This document shows positions 37,612-46,728 of a DNA stretch of 64,000 nt, one piece after another; position 1 is the first letter of the stretch, and each line of letters starts with the position of its first letter. The DNA is from Gimesia algae (GTDB lineage: Bacteria > Planctomycetota > Planctomycetia > Planctomycetales > Planctomycetaceae): positions 186,001 to 250,000 of the forward strand of contig NZ_CP036343.1 in the NCBI RefSeq assembly GCF_007746795.1, written 5' to 3'. A program made the translations under genes and the position numbers. The notes below the pieces were generated by a model. It did no database searches. It was given only the letters and a program-made list of their open reading frames with translations, and had not been told where the DNA came from.

Positions 37612-39300
37612 TTAATCGGAAAAGCGTCGCAGGATCTGCTGGGCGTAATCGAGTTCGGGGATCAGGCAGGGGTGTTTGTACTGTTCGATGCTACCGCCCA
37701 GTTTCTGCTGTCGCTCCGCGGCAAACCGCTGCCAGGTGCCTGGGGTCAGTTCACATGACATGGGGGCCGCCAGGCGACCGGACTGACGTTTCTCTGCATA
37801 TTCACAGTTGGTTTCCTGCAAACGCTGGTCAAGTGACTCCAGCAGAATCGGGAGTTGATCGGTCGACGGCAGAGCGGACGCTTCAAACAGCAGTTGATAG
37901 CGGGGAGGCTCTCCCCATTGCGGGATCAGGGTGTACTGCCCGATTTCCAGTGAAGTGAATTCGACGGCACCGCGAACTGCGGCCACGACCTGCGATTCGG
38001 TAATCTTTTCGCCAGTCAGATTGGAGATATGCGCGCCCTTATGCAGAAACTCCAGCAGTGGGGTTTGGCTGTGAAACCCGGTACAGCGGACGACATCACA
38101 GATATGGTAACGGTACAGACCTGAGGGAGTCGTCAGCAGGATGAAATAGTTGTGCCCTACTTCCAGTTGATCGGCGGTGAGAATATTCGCTGTCGTCAGT
38201 GGGTCTTCGTCTTCAGGGACAAACTCAAAGAAGTGGGATGTGATATCCAGCACGCCGGTGGAACTACCCGATTCGAGGGGGATGGTCATGCGCCCTTCGC
38301 TGGCGGAAAGTCCATGATCGCGGACAGGTGGGGTGCCATAATAGGGAGCCAGTTGCGACAGATACGCACCCGCCGATCCCCCCATCCAGACTGCCAGCAG
38401 AGACAGTCCCGGCCAGAAGTCGCGGGGATAGAGGTGCCCCGTACGTTCAACGATGCGCTCCAGTTCGCGGGCCCGTGCGCGGTTTTTGCGTTTGAGTTTT
38501 GACTGCAGCGTCTTCAGAATCGCGGGCTCCATGTGTGCAGCACCGGTGAGTCGACCGTCTGCGATATCGCGGATTAGTGATTCACGATGTTGATCTGCGA
38601 ACTGTGCCAGATGCAGCAGGGTGCTCGGGTTGGCGGTCGTGATCATGCCGACTTCGCGATCGGCGATTGCCAGCCGCAGGGCGGTAAAGTATTTGAGGTG
38701 TGGATCTTCAATCTGAGACACTGCGGCGGGCAAAGTGTAGAGTAGTTTGACAGCGGGGCTCTGCATGGAAGTCACCAGCCCGCTGATATTGCCGCAGGGG
38801 GTTCCGCCGGGGGTCCGAAACTTGTCAAAATTACTCGTGAGCTGAACGATATTCTGATACTTGAGCCGGGGAAAATCGTCGTAGGTCAGAATGCCCCAGT
38901 TCTGCCAGCCCTGACGATAGTCTTTCAGAAAGGGTTCCGTGATGGGAATGAATTTGGAATCCGCGGTCGTGCCACTGCTGAGGGTAAACATCAACAGTCG
39001 GTTGGCGGCTCCCAGCAGGGCTGTCGTTTCACCGTTCTTAACGCGATCAATCCAGGGGCGAAAGCGTTCGTAATCGGAGACAGGAAAGCGGGCCTGGAAA
39101 TCTTCGATTGTACAGGAACCATCCAGCTGCCATTCGCGGCTGAAATCACTGTCGGCGTTCAACTGCAGGATGCGCTGCAGTGTCGCTTGCTGAACTTCGC
39201 GGCAGCGTGAGGTGTGGTCAAGAAACGAATGGGCGGCGCGACGATAGCGTCGTCGTGTAAAAGTGCCGCCGGCAGCCCGTAGCAAATTCAGGGCATGCAT
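37612..39300 (-). CDS. GH3 auxin-responsive-promoter-family protein
   Basis: 562 residues. It has the adenylate-forming layout of plant GH3 enzymes: an SSGTTADSKFIPI phosphate loop (about 124-136), SASEGRMTIPL in place of the second motif, LTTPSGLYRYHICDVV and a short C-terminal domain with LTGEKI. Plant enzymes conjugate amino acids to auxin or jasmonate; bacterial members have no established substrate. It converges with the large dehydrogenase gene, 29 bp apart. Confidence 0.88.
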   Translation of the reverse strand: MHALNLLRAAGGTFTRRRYRRAAHSFLDHTSRCREVQQATLQRILQLNADSDFSREWQLDGSCTIEDFQARFPVSDYERFRPWIDRVKNGETTALLGAANRLLMFTLSSGTTADSKFIPITEPFLKDYRQGWQNWGILTYDDFPRLKYQNIVQLTSNFDKFRTPGGTPCGNISGLVTSMQSPAVKLLYTLPAAVSQIEDPHLKYFTALRLAIADREVGMITTANPSTLLHLAQFADQHRESLIRDIADGRLTGAAHMEPAILKTLQSKLKRKNRARARELERIVERTGHLYPRDFWPGLSLLAVWMGGSAGAYLSQLAPYYGTPPVRDHGLSASEGRMTIPLESGSSTGVLDITSHFFEFVPEDEDPLTTANILTADQLEVGHNYFILLTTPSGLYRYHICDVVRCTGFHSQTPLLEFLHKGAHISNLTGEKITESQVVAAVRGAVEFTSLEIGQYTLIPQWGEPPRYQLLFEASALPSTDQLPILLESLDQRLQETNCEYAEKRQSGRLAAPMSCELTPGTWQRFAAERQQKLGGSIEQYKHPCLIPELDYAQQILRRFSD

Positions 39301-39349
39301 TCCTTGCTCCCCGGTCGATAATTGCTGCGCTTCAGAACAGGGGATCTGC

Positions 39350-39384
39350 GGAGGAGAGTCTGAAAACAGAAAGGGCTCTCCTCC
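39350..39384. repeat. stable hairpin between the PVC signature gene and the GH3 gene
   Basis: GGAGGAGAG at 39350-39358 pairs perfectly with CTCTCCTCC at 39376-39384, and an inner TCTG/CAGA pair closes an AAAA loop. It lies 20 bp past the stop of the small basic protein gene. There is no clear U-run, so it may stabilise the mRNA end rather than terminate. Confidence 0.6.
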
Positions 39385-39403
39385 CCCCTACAGTGACAGA
39401 CGA

Positions 39404-39649
39404 TTAATCTTCGTCTTCGTCTTTCTTCTTTTTCTTCTTCTTACCAATCGAAATCTTTTCGACGCGTACTTTGGGTAAACCGAGGGCACCCTGGCCTTCG
39501 ACCCAGCGGTCTTCGAATTTCAACTTTTCAATACGTTCCGCCCGCTTTAACACGTTACGTGCACGGACCAGCGTACTTTTGCTCTTTAAACTTTTGTCGA
39601 GTGACACGGTGTCATCCCCTTTGTTAGATGTTATTTCGAAGACAGCCAT
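39404..39649 (-). CDS. small basic protein, PVC-superphylum signature family (TIGR04137-like)
   Basis: 81 residues. The first half (SLKSKSTLVRARNVLKRAER) is a basic helix, the middle has FEDRWVEGQGALGLPKVRVEK, and the end is a run of seven lysines followed by acidic residues. I recognise the small conserved protein shared by Planctomycetes, Verrucomicrobia and Chlamydiae, proposed as a PVC signature and suspected to bind nucleic acid or the ribosome. The RVRVEK/SIGKKKK tail fits RNA binding. The function is not established. Confidence 0.85.
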   Translation of the reverse strand: MAVFEITSNKGDDTVSLDKSLKSKSTLVRARNVLKRAERIEKLKFEDRWVEGQGALGLPKVRVEKISIGKKKKKKKDEDED

Positions 39650-39906
39650 TTACTATGGAAATTGACTGTCAAAACTGGCATAGTGGTGTATCGTTCGCAA
39701 GAAGCGCTGTGATCAGCGGGCTGGTCAAACGGATTCTGGACCCGTGACGATTTGCGAAGCGACATATGGTAAATGGAATGGTCATTGATTGCAACCGCTG
39801 GTAAATGATTCCTTTCCGCTGTTTTTCGTGAAATTCCGATTTTCGTCGCGCAAACGAGAGTCGAGGGGGCCCCGCCATTTCTCTTTACGATACAAATTTC
39901 ACCTTA

Positions 39907-41445
39907 TTGGACTGGTCGATCGTCGCCTGCTATCTGCTGTCTTCGATCGTAATTGGTTTGTGGGCCAATCGTTACGTCGGAAACCTGTCTGATTATCTGG
40001 TCGCAGGCCGTAAACTTCGTATCCGGCTGGCTCTGGCGACGATGACCGGGACCGAACTGGGGCTGGTGACCGTCATGTATATGGCGGAGCTCGGTTTTAT
40101 CCAGCAATATGCGTCGCTGTACCTGGCGTTTCTGGAAGCAGGTACTGTTCTGGTGATTGGATTGACCGGTTTTGTCGTGTATCGGCTGCGGGATTCCTCA
40201 ATCATGACGATCCCTGAATACTACGAAAAACGCTATTCACAGTCCGTCCGCGTGGTGGGGGCCAGCGTGATGGTGGTTTCCGGCGTCCTCAATATGGGGC
40301 TGTTCCTGAAAGCGGGGTCCCAGTTTCTGACCGCGATATCCGGCCTGCAGGATGAGATGTATCTCAAGCTGATCATGACCGGACTGTTATTGCTGGTACT
40401 GTTTTATACGGTGCTGGGAGGCATGGTCTCGGTGGTGATCACCGATCTGATCCAGTTTCTGATACTGGGAACCGGCATGGTGATCGTGACGGGCGTGGTC
40501 TTCTGGTCAATCGGCTGGGACGGGTTTTCTGCAATCGTGACCGAGCAGAACGGGTATTTTGATCCCACGAATCCTGAAAATCCGTCCGGAAAAGGGGGCG
40601 GGATTGGCTGGTTGCAAATTATCCAGATGACGGTGGTGATTGGTTCCGCCGCCATGTTGTGGCCCACCAGTGCCGCTCGCACGCTCTCCTGCCAGAGTGC
40701 GGCGGTCGCGAAGAGACTCTATACACTAAGTTCGATCTCTTTTCTGGCGCGGCGAGCACTACCCGTCTTCTGGGGGATTGGTACTTTTGCGTTCTTCGCG
40801 TCTCAACCCGAACTGTTTGCTGAGTTTGAAGAAGCCGTAAAGACCAATAGCTCAATCACCTCACTGTCGGCAATGCCTCTGTTCCTGGCGAAAGTCGTGC
40901 CCACCGGATTACTGGGGCTGGTGACCGCAGGCATGATCGCCGCGTTTATGTCAACGCATGATAGCTATCTGCTCTGCTGGAGTGGTGTGATCACCCAGGA
41001 TATTGTCGCCCCCCTGGCAGGGCCGATGAGTCAGCGAGCGCGGATTTTAGTGACCCGCATTGCGATCTTTGTGATTGGGGCGATGCTGTTGATCTGGGGT
41101 CTGTGGTACGAGGTCAGCAGTGATTTATGGGGTTATCTGGCAGTGACGGGCACGGTTTACCTGGCAGGCGCGATCCCCACGGTGGTCGGAGGTTTATACT
41201 GGAAGCGGGGGAGTCAGGCCGGGGCGCTGGCGGCGATTCTGGGAGGCCTGCTGGGGCTGTCCGCCATGGGACCCTGCGTGGAAACGATCAATGGCTGGTT
41301 CTCCTCGAACCTCAATGGAACTCATTTGACGTTGATTACATTTACCTTTTCCGCCGTCGTGTATGTATTGGGTTCGCTGCTCTTTCCGGATCAGCCTCGT
41401 GAGGCGAATGCTGAATCTGTCAATCCTAGAGCGCGTCACATTTAA
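39907..41445 (+). CDS. sodium:solute symporter (SSS family)
   Basis: About 512 residues with 12-13 hydrophobic helices. SSS signatures include YLVAGRKLRIRLALATMTGTELG at the start of helix 2, the GGMVSVVITDLIQF region and TAGMIAAFMSTHDSYLLCWSGV. The substrate, such as a sugar, proline or solute, cannot be told. The TTG at 39907 has no ribosome site. In the same frame an ATT at 39877 stands eight bases after GAGGGGG and would add ten residues, so the real start may be upstream and non-canonical. The last six codons and the stop are supplied by the dispersed repeat at 41426-41519, a sign of insertion into the gene end. Confidence 0.87.
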   Translation: MDWSIVACYLLSSIVIGLWANRYVGNLSDYLVAGRKLRIRLALATMTGTELGLVTVMYMAELGFIQQYASLYLAFLEAGTVLVIGLTGFVVYRLRDSSIMTIPEYYEKRYSQSVRVVGASVMVVSGVLNMGLFLKAGSQFLTAISGLQDEMYLKLIMTGLLLLVLFYTVLGGMVSVVITDLIQFLILGTGMVIVTGVVFWSIGWDGFSAIVTEQNGYFDPTNPENPSGKGGGIGWLQIIQMTVVIGSAAMLWPTSAARTLSCQSAAVAKRLYTLSSISFLARRALPVFWGIGTFAFFASQPELFAEFEEAVKTNSSITSLSAMPLFLAKVVPTGLLGLVTAGMIAAFMSTHDSYLLCWSGVITQDIVAPLAGPMSQRARILVTRIAIFVIGAMLLIWGLWYEVSSDLWGYLAVTGTVYLAGAIPTVVGGLYWKRGSQAGALAAILGGLLGLSAMGPCVETINGWFSSNLNGTHLTLITFTFSAVVYVLGSLLFPDQPREANAESVNPRARHI

Positions 41446-41519
41446 CCATAGCGTCTCTCAATCTAATATACTCGGTCCAAATGGACCTGGGAACGCTACA
41501 GTAAAACTGGACACAGTCT
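41426..41519. repeat. dispersed 94-bp repeat, copy B
   Basis: Matches 14113-14206 over 94 bp without gaps (83 identical). A perfect GGTCC-AAAT-GGACC hairpin lies at its centre (41474-41487). The copy overlaps the symporter gene, encoding its last residues and the TAA at 41443-41445, and separates it from the small membrane protein gene at 41544. Confidence 0.8.
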
Positions 41520-41543
41520 AAAGCAGAAGTGTGAGAAATTATC

Positions 41544-41726
41544 ATGTATATGTGGATGACAATCTGGACGTTACTGCTGCTGATCAGTGGCGTGGCATTT
41601 CTGGTGGTACTGGTCTTTGTTTCTGTGGGTGTCAAAGCCGAATTGCGAGATACCCTGAATGATCTGAAAGCCGACGTGAACGAATCACAGGCACACGAGG
41701 AAATTCTGGATCGCCCTGTTGAATAA
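41544..41726 (+). CDS. small single-span membrane protein
   Basis: 60 residues: a methionine-rich N-terminus, one long hydrophobic helix (about 6-30) and a charged helical tail rich in Asp, Glu and Leu. It follows the SSS symporter by 98 bp and could be an accessory subunit, as small helices accompany some symporters. I do not recognise a family. The ATG lies about 20 bp past the repeat. Confidence 0.6.
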   Translation: MYMWMTIWTLLLLISGVAFLVVLVFVSVGVKAELRDTLNDLKADVNESQAHEEILDRPVE

Positions 41727-41906
41727 CCGTTTGTGCGATGAATTGTGTGAAAAGCCACGCGTCGTAAACCCGTAAAAGTTGGGGATTTCGGAACAATAGA
41801 CTGGTGCCGCAGTTTCGATCATGCTATTTTTAAATATCAGTCTGCAGAAAATCTCTGAATGTGAAGAGACCGTTCTGTTGTTATAAGTACAGGAGTCGCG
41901 TCGTTC

Positions 41907-42362
41907 ATGATGTGCCCTTTTTGTCGTGATGGTGAGACGAAAGTAATTGATTCACGTTTGAGTCAACCTTTCAGTGTGCGCCGACGACGAGAGTGTCTGG
42001 CCTGTGGCAAACGCTATACGACTTACGAAAAAATCGAAGAGTCACCTCTCAAAGTCATCAAGAAAGATGGCGCGCGGGTTCCCTTTGACCGTATGAAAAT
42101 GGTCACCGGTATTGAGACCGCCTGCTACAAACGCCCGGTCAGCCCTGATCAGATTGAATCGATTGTTGCGCAGATTGAAGCAGAAATCTACGAGAATTTC
42201 GATCGGGAAGTCCCCTCGCGATTTATCGGCGAACGGGTTTCCACGGTTTTGAAAGACGTCGATCAGGTCGCTTTCGTGCGGTTCGCGTCAGTCTATCGCA
42301 ACTTCACCGATGCGAATGACTTCGTCACCGAAATCCAGCCGATGCTGCGAACCGACGACTGA
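41907..42362 (+). CDS. nrdR: NrdR transcriptional repressor
   Basis: 151 residues, normal length. The N-terminal zinc ribbon has C3, C6, C30 and C33 (MMCPFC ... ECLACG), followed by RYTTYE and the ATP-cone domain (about 49-139; [15 protein letters not shown]). NrdR senses ATP/dATP and represses ribonucleotide reductase genes by binding NrdR boxes. No nrd gene is in the window, so it acts in trans. It is preceded by about 180 bp that should contain its promoter. Confidence 0.96.
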   Translation: MMCPFCRDGETKVIDSRLSQPFSVRRRRECLACGKRYTTYEKIEESPLKVIKKDGARVPFDRMKMVTGIETACYKRPVSPDQIESIVAQIEAEIYENFDREVPSRFIGERVSTVLKDVDQVAFVRFASVYRNFTDANDFVTEIQPMLRTDD

Positions 42363-42376
42363 AATCGCCGCGGTAC

Positions 42377-43801
42377 TCAGGCGATGATCTCCGGCACTAC
42401 ATTGCCGGCGACTCCGGTGACCCGCATGTCGAGCCCCTGGAATTTGAACGTGAGCCGTTCGTGGTCCATGCCCAGCAGATGCAGCAGTGTCGCGTGGAAA
42501 TCGTTGACGTGCATCGGATTTTCGGCCACATTGAAACCGATGTCATCGGTTTTTCCATAAGTGAAGCCGCGCTTCACACCGCCGCCCGCCATCCAGACGG
42601 TATAAGCGTCTTTATGGTGATCGCGACCGGGGGCTTTGCGATCTCCCTGCACCATGGGTGTTCTGCCGAACTCCGCGCCCCAGACGACCAGCGTATCATC
42701 CAGTAAGCCGCGCTGTCTGAGGTCTCTGATGAGCGCGGCGATCGGTTGATCGACCTGTCGGCATTTGTTCTTCAGACTTTTCACGATGCTGCCATGATGA
42801 TCCCAGCCCTGGTCGAACAATTGCACGAACCGCACACCCCGTTCCACCAGTCGTCGCGCCAGCAGGCAGTTGTTGGCGAAGCTGGCTTTGCCCGGCAGTG
42901 TGCCATACTGCTCGTGAATGTGTTTTGGTTCGTTGGAAATATCCATCAGCTCGGGCACCGCAGACTGCATGCGATATGCCATCTCGTACTGATTGATGCG
43001 TGTGGCAATTTCCGGATCACCTACGTCGGCCAGCTGAACTTGATTGAGATGATTGACACTGTCGATAATCCGCTTGCGGTCTTCGCCTGTCATTCCCTTG
43101 GGATTGGACAGAAACAGAACCGGGTCTCCCGACGAACGGAATTCAACGCCCTGATAAATACTGGGTAGAAAGCCACTACCCCACAGGCTGTTTCCGGCTC
43201 CCGCGACATTGCCGGTAATCAGTACGACGAAGCCGGGCAGGTTACTGTTTGCGGAACCCAGGCCATAGTTGACCCACGAACCCAGCGAAGGGCGTCCGAA
43301 GCGTGAGAAGCCGGTCTGGAAAAAGAGCTGGGCGGGTGCGTGGTTGAAGTGATCGGTTTTCAGGGAATGAATCATACAGAGTTCATCGGAGACCGAACCC
43401 AGGTGAGGCATCAGTTCCGAGATGGGGAGGCCCGCTTCTCCCTGCTGCTGAAAGGCGAACGGGCTGCCCATCAGTTTGGGCTGTTCGCGAATGAACGCCA
43501 GCCGCAGTCCTTCCCAGAGCTTGTCGGGTACGAGTTCGCCGTCCAGTTCCTGCAGTTTAGGTTTCGCATCGTACAAGTCGAGGTGAGACGGCGCGCCGAC
43601 CATGTGCAGGAAGATCACATTTTTGGCTTTGGGAGTGAAATGTGATTCGCGGGCCGCCATCGGGTTGGCGGCTGTGGGGAGTGCCGCCTGTAAGTCATTG
43701 GCCAGCAGCGTGGTGAGCGCCGCGCCTCCGACCCCCATGCCGGCCCGCTGGAAGAATTCACGTCGGGTATAATTTAACAGTTGTTGCAGATGCGCGTTCA
43801 T
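42377..43801 (-). CDS. DUF1501 protein, Tat-exported
   Basis: 474 residues, with a Tat signal ([15 protein letters not shown]) at the start. The mature part has the sulfatase/alkaline-phosphatase-like fold of DUF1501 ([54 protein letters not shown]). It begins two bases after the DUF1553 gene, the standard planctomycete pair believed to act together in the periplasm, probably on complex polysaccharides. The enzymatic activity is not established for the family. Confidence 0.94.
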   Translation of the reverse strand: MNAHLQQLLNYTRREFFQRAGMGVGGAALTTLLANDLQAALPTAANPMAARESHFTPKAKNVIFLHMVGAPSHLDLYDAKPKLQELDGELVPDKLWEGLRLAFIREQPKLMGSPFAFQQQGEAGLPISELMPHLGSVSDELCMIHSLKTDHFNHAPAQLFFQTGFSRFGRPSLGSWVNYGLGSANSNLPGFVVLITGNVAGAGNSLWGSGFLPSIYQGVEFRSSGDPVLFLSNPKGMTGEDRKRIIDSVNHLNQVQLADVGDPEIATRINQYEMAYRMQSAVPELMDISNEPKHIHEQYGTLPGKASFANNCLLARRLVERGVRFVQLFDQGWDHHGSIVKSLKNKCRQVDQPIAALIRDLRQRGLLDDTLVVWGAEFGRTPMVQGDRKAPGRDHHKDAYTVWMAGGGVKRGFTYGKTDDIGFNVAENPMHVNDFHATLLHLLGMDHERLTFKFQGLDMRVTGVAGNVVPEIIA

Positions 43802-43803
43802 GA

Positions 43804-46413
43804 TTATCCCTTCGTGATGGTTTCATCTAAATTCAACAGGATGTTGGCAACATACAGCCACGCCGCCATGCGAGAGGCACCGACCCCTTCCGGTCGGTCG
43901 TCCGCTGCAATCAGCTTCTGGGCTGCCTGGGGATGATCCTGGAAATATTTCAGTTCCTGTTCAAAGACTTTGGTTAAATGATCCACTTCGATTGGCTTCG
44001 CTTCGCGGGCGACACACAGGCGGAATGCATACTTGATGCGTTCGCGGTCCGTCATGTCGGAATCCAGGCCTTTCGTCGCCAGCCGTTTTGCCAGACCGAC
44101 GCCGATTTCCACGTACGCGGGATCGTTGAGCAGTGTCAGAGCCTGCAGGGGTGTATTGGTGCGCGAACGATTGATCACACAGGCACCCCGGTCCGGGGCA
44201 TCGAAATTCGTAAAGCTCGGATACGGTGCGCTGCGTCTCCAGATCACATACACGCCGCGACGGTAACGGTCTTCGGAAGTAGAAGTCAGATACTTGGGCG
44301 CGTTGCGGCCCACGTGTCTCCAGAGTCCCTTTGGCTGGGGTGGATAAACGGGCGGGCCTCCCATTTTGGTCGAGAGCAGACCACTGATGGTCAGCGCGTT
44401 ATCACGAATCGTTTCGGCTGAAAGACGCAGCCGGGGACCACGGGTATACAGCTTGTTGTAAGGATCCACTTCGAGCAGTTCTGGCGTGATGCGGGCCGAC
44501 TGCTGATAGGTGGCCGACATCACGATTAGTTTATGAACCTGTTTCATCGACCAGTTGTGGTCCATGAATTCCACCGCCAGCCAGTCGAGTAATTCGGGAT
44601 GCGTGGGGGCATCTCCCTGGCTGCCGAAATCTTCCTGGGTGGCGACAATGCCATGACCGAAAAACTGTGCCCACCAGCGATTGACGGTGACGCGTGCGAC
44701 CAGCGGATTCTCGCGGGCAACAAGCCAGCGGGCAAACTCCAGGCGGTCAGGCGTCGCGTTTGTTTTAAGGGGATGCAGTGCGTCCGGAGTGCGGGGTGTG
44801 ACTGCGGCGCCTTTGCTGAGGAAATCGCCGCGTTTGAAAATATTATTCATGCGGGGCTCCGGCATCTCTACCATCACCAGCGTGGAATCGGGTTCCAGTG
44901 CAGTCAGTTGTTCGCGGACCTGGCTCAGTTTCTGGTCGAGGTCGGTGTACTCCGCGTCCTGTTGTTGTTGATACTGCGTTAAGGCGGTGGTCTGCTTTTT
45001 GGTCCTTTTTTCTGCTTCGGTTCGCAGCGATTTGCGAACGTTTGCGGGGATTTTGCCGGCTTCTTCACTGTTCTCCAGCAGCGCCAGAGTGGTCTCTTCC
45101 CATTCCGACCAGGCGGTTTTCAGATCTTTCTGACGCTGGTTCAACTGCTTCTGCAGTGCCAGGCGTTCCGCCGTCAGTTGCTCTCTGGTTTTCAGTTCTT
45201 CTTTGGCCAGGGGAATCGCCAGTTTGGGGCCGGTAACTTCAAACGTCACGCTCTTGCCAAGCTGCTTGACCTCTAGCGGGGTGTTGTTGAAGAAGGCGAA
45301 GATCTGGTAGTAGTCCTGCTGTGAGAAGGGATCGTATTTGTGGTTGTGACACTGTGCACACTCGAATGTGGAACCGAGCCAGACCAGGCCGGTGGTATTG
45401 ACGCGGTCGAAAATCTGGTTGACGCGATTCTCTTCGGGGTCAACGCCTGCTTCGACATTACAGGTCGTACAGCGATGAAAGCCGGTCGCGATTTTCTGGT
45501 CCAGTGTTGCTTTGGGGATCAGGTCGCCTGCAATCTGTTGAATGGTAAACTGATCGAAGGGCAGATCCGCATTCAAGGCGTTGATGATCCAGTCACGATA
45601 CAGCCACATCTCACGCAGCTGGTCGGCCTGAAATCCGTTGGAGTCCGCATAGCGGGCCAGGTCGAGCCACTGCCGCGCCCATTTTTCACCATAGCGGGGT
45701 GATTTGAGTAGCTTGTCGACATATTTTTCATACGCGGCCGGAGACGGATTTTTTTCGAATGCGATCACATCTTCGGGAGAAGGGGGCAGGCCGATCAGGT
45801 CGAGGGAGACACGTCGCAGCAGCCGCGCGGGACTGGCCTGGGGAGACTGAGCGAGTGGCGGCGTTTGTTGTGATAATTTCTTTGCAACGAAGGCATCAAT
45901 GGCATTGTTAATTCGAAAAGAGCTGTTTACTTCCGGCAGAGGACTTTTCACCGGTGGGATGTAGGCCCAGTGCTTCGGTTCTTCTGATTCCGTCGGCCAG
46001 TCTGCGCCGGCTTCGATCCATTGTTTGAGAGTCTGGATTTCCTGTTGTGTAAGTCGTGTGCCGGCATCGGCGGGAGGCATCTGTTCGCTCTCGTCTCTGC
46101 TGGAGACGCGATGCAGGAGCAGGCTCTCTTTACTGTTTCCGGGAATGATGGCCGGCTCACCCGAATCGTTGCGCAGCAGAATATTTTTGCGGCTGGTTAA
46201 TCGCAGGCCCCCTTCGCGGGCATCGGGTCCATGACAGTCCTGACAGTGTTTGACAAACAGCGGTCGGACCGATTTCTCAAAGTCGATTTTGTGAGTCGCC
46301 GGTTTTTCTGCTGACACAGGCGCACCATGAGAAGTGGCCGGAGTGCTCAACACAAGCGAGGTGAGAACCGCGAGACAGCTACAGACAGTTCGTGGAACTT
46401 GAGAACCATACAT
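43804..46413 (-). CDS. PSD1 / DUF1549-DUF1553 protein with planctomycete cytochrome c domain
   Basis: 869 residues with a signal peptide. The planctomycete cytochrome c region holds CQDCHG (57-61) and [16 protein letters not shown]1549 follows (about 155-360; [39 protein letters not shown]), then a charged coiled coil (about 395-500), then DUF1553 (about 560-860; [25 protein letters not shown]). It is the first gene of the pair with DUF1501. Periplasmic redox-linked breakdown of polysaccharide is the usual proposal, not proven. Confidence 0.95.
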   Translation of the reverse strand: MYGSQVPRTVCSCLAVLTSLVLSTPATSHGAPVSAEKPATHKIDFEKSVRPLFVKHCQDCHGPDAREGGLRLTSRKNILLRNDSGEPAIIPGNSKESLLLHRVSSRDESEQMPPADAGTRLTQQEIQTLKQWIEAGADWPTESEEPKHWAYIPPVKSPLPEVNSSFRINNAIDAFVAKKLSQQTPPLAQSPQASPARLLRRVSLDLIGLPPSPEDVIAFEKNPSPAAYEKYVDKLLKSPRYGEKWARQWLDLARYADSNGFQADQLREMWLYRDWIINALNADLPFDQFTIQQIAGDLIPKATLDQKIATGFHRCTTCNVEAGVDPEENRVNQIFDRVNTTGLVWLGSTFECAQCHNHKYDPFSQQDYYQIFAFFNNTPLEVKQLGKSVTFEVTGPKLAIPLAKEELKTREQLTAERLALQKQLNQRQKDLKTAWSEWEETTLALLENSEEAGKIPANVRKSLRTEAEKRTKKQTTALTQYQQQQDAEYTDLDQKLSQVREQLTALEPDSTLVMVEMPEPRMNNIFKRGDFLSKGAAVTPRTPDALHPLKTNATPDRLEFARWLVARENPLVARVTVNRWWAQFFGHGIVATQEDFGSQGDAPTHPELLDWLAVEFMDHNWSMKQVHKLIVMSATYQQSARITPELLEVDPYNKLYTRGPRLRLSAETIRDNALTISGLLSTKMGGPPVYPPQPKGLWRHVGRNAPKYLTSTSEDRYRRGVYVIWRRSAPYPSFTNFDAPDRGACVINRSRTNTPLQALTLLNDPAYVEIGVGLAKRLATKGLDSDMTDRERIKYAFRLCVAREAKPIEVDHLTKVFEQELKYFQDHPQAAQKLIAADDRPEGVGASRMAAWLYVANILLNLDETITKG

Positions 46414-46728
46414 ACGCGTTCAATCCCTGTCAGGCCACCCGTAAGACTTTAAGAATCTCAAGAGGGAACCTGGTGAGATAATTGAAAGTAATGCCGGTCC
46501 GTCAGAACCGCCGAATTCGGGGGACGGTAGTCAGACACCATTGCCTGACGGGCTGAACTCATTTTGGGGAGAGTCGATTGACGTTGTTCTTTTCCTATCG
46601 GAATAATTCAATACGTTAGAATAACGGACGAGTCGAGAAAATTCAAGTTTTTTCATCTGAACGTCAGACATTCGCATCACCGGTAATTGTGGAATCACCG
46701 GTTTACTAAAGTCCGAACAGAGTACGAC
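46414..46728. other. intergenic region, no gene seen
   Basis: 315 bp between two minus-strand genes. Next to the sulfatase stop, ATCACCGGT occurs twice (46676-46684 and 46694-46702); because ACCGGT is self-complementary, the pair could fold as a hairpin past the sulfatase end. The rest should hold the promoter of the DUF1553-DUF1501 unit. Confidence 0.45.

Noticed and set aside
46676..46702. CRISPR-like direct repeats
   Set aside because: Only two 9-bp copies are present, with no spacer series and no cas gene; a hairpin explains them better.
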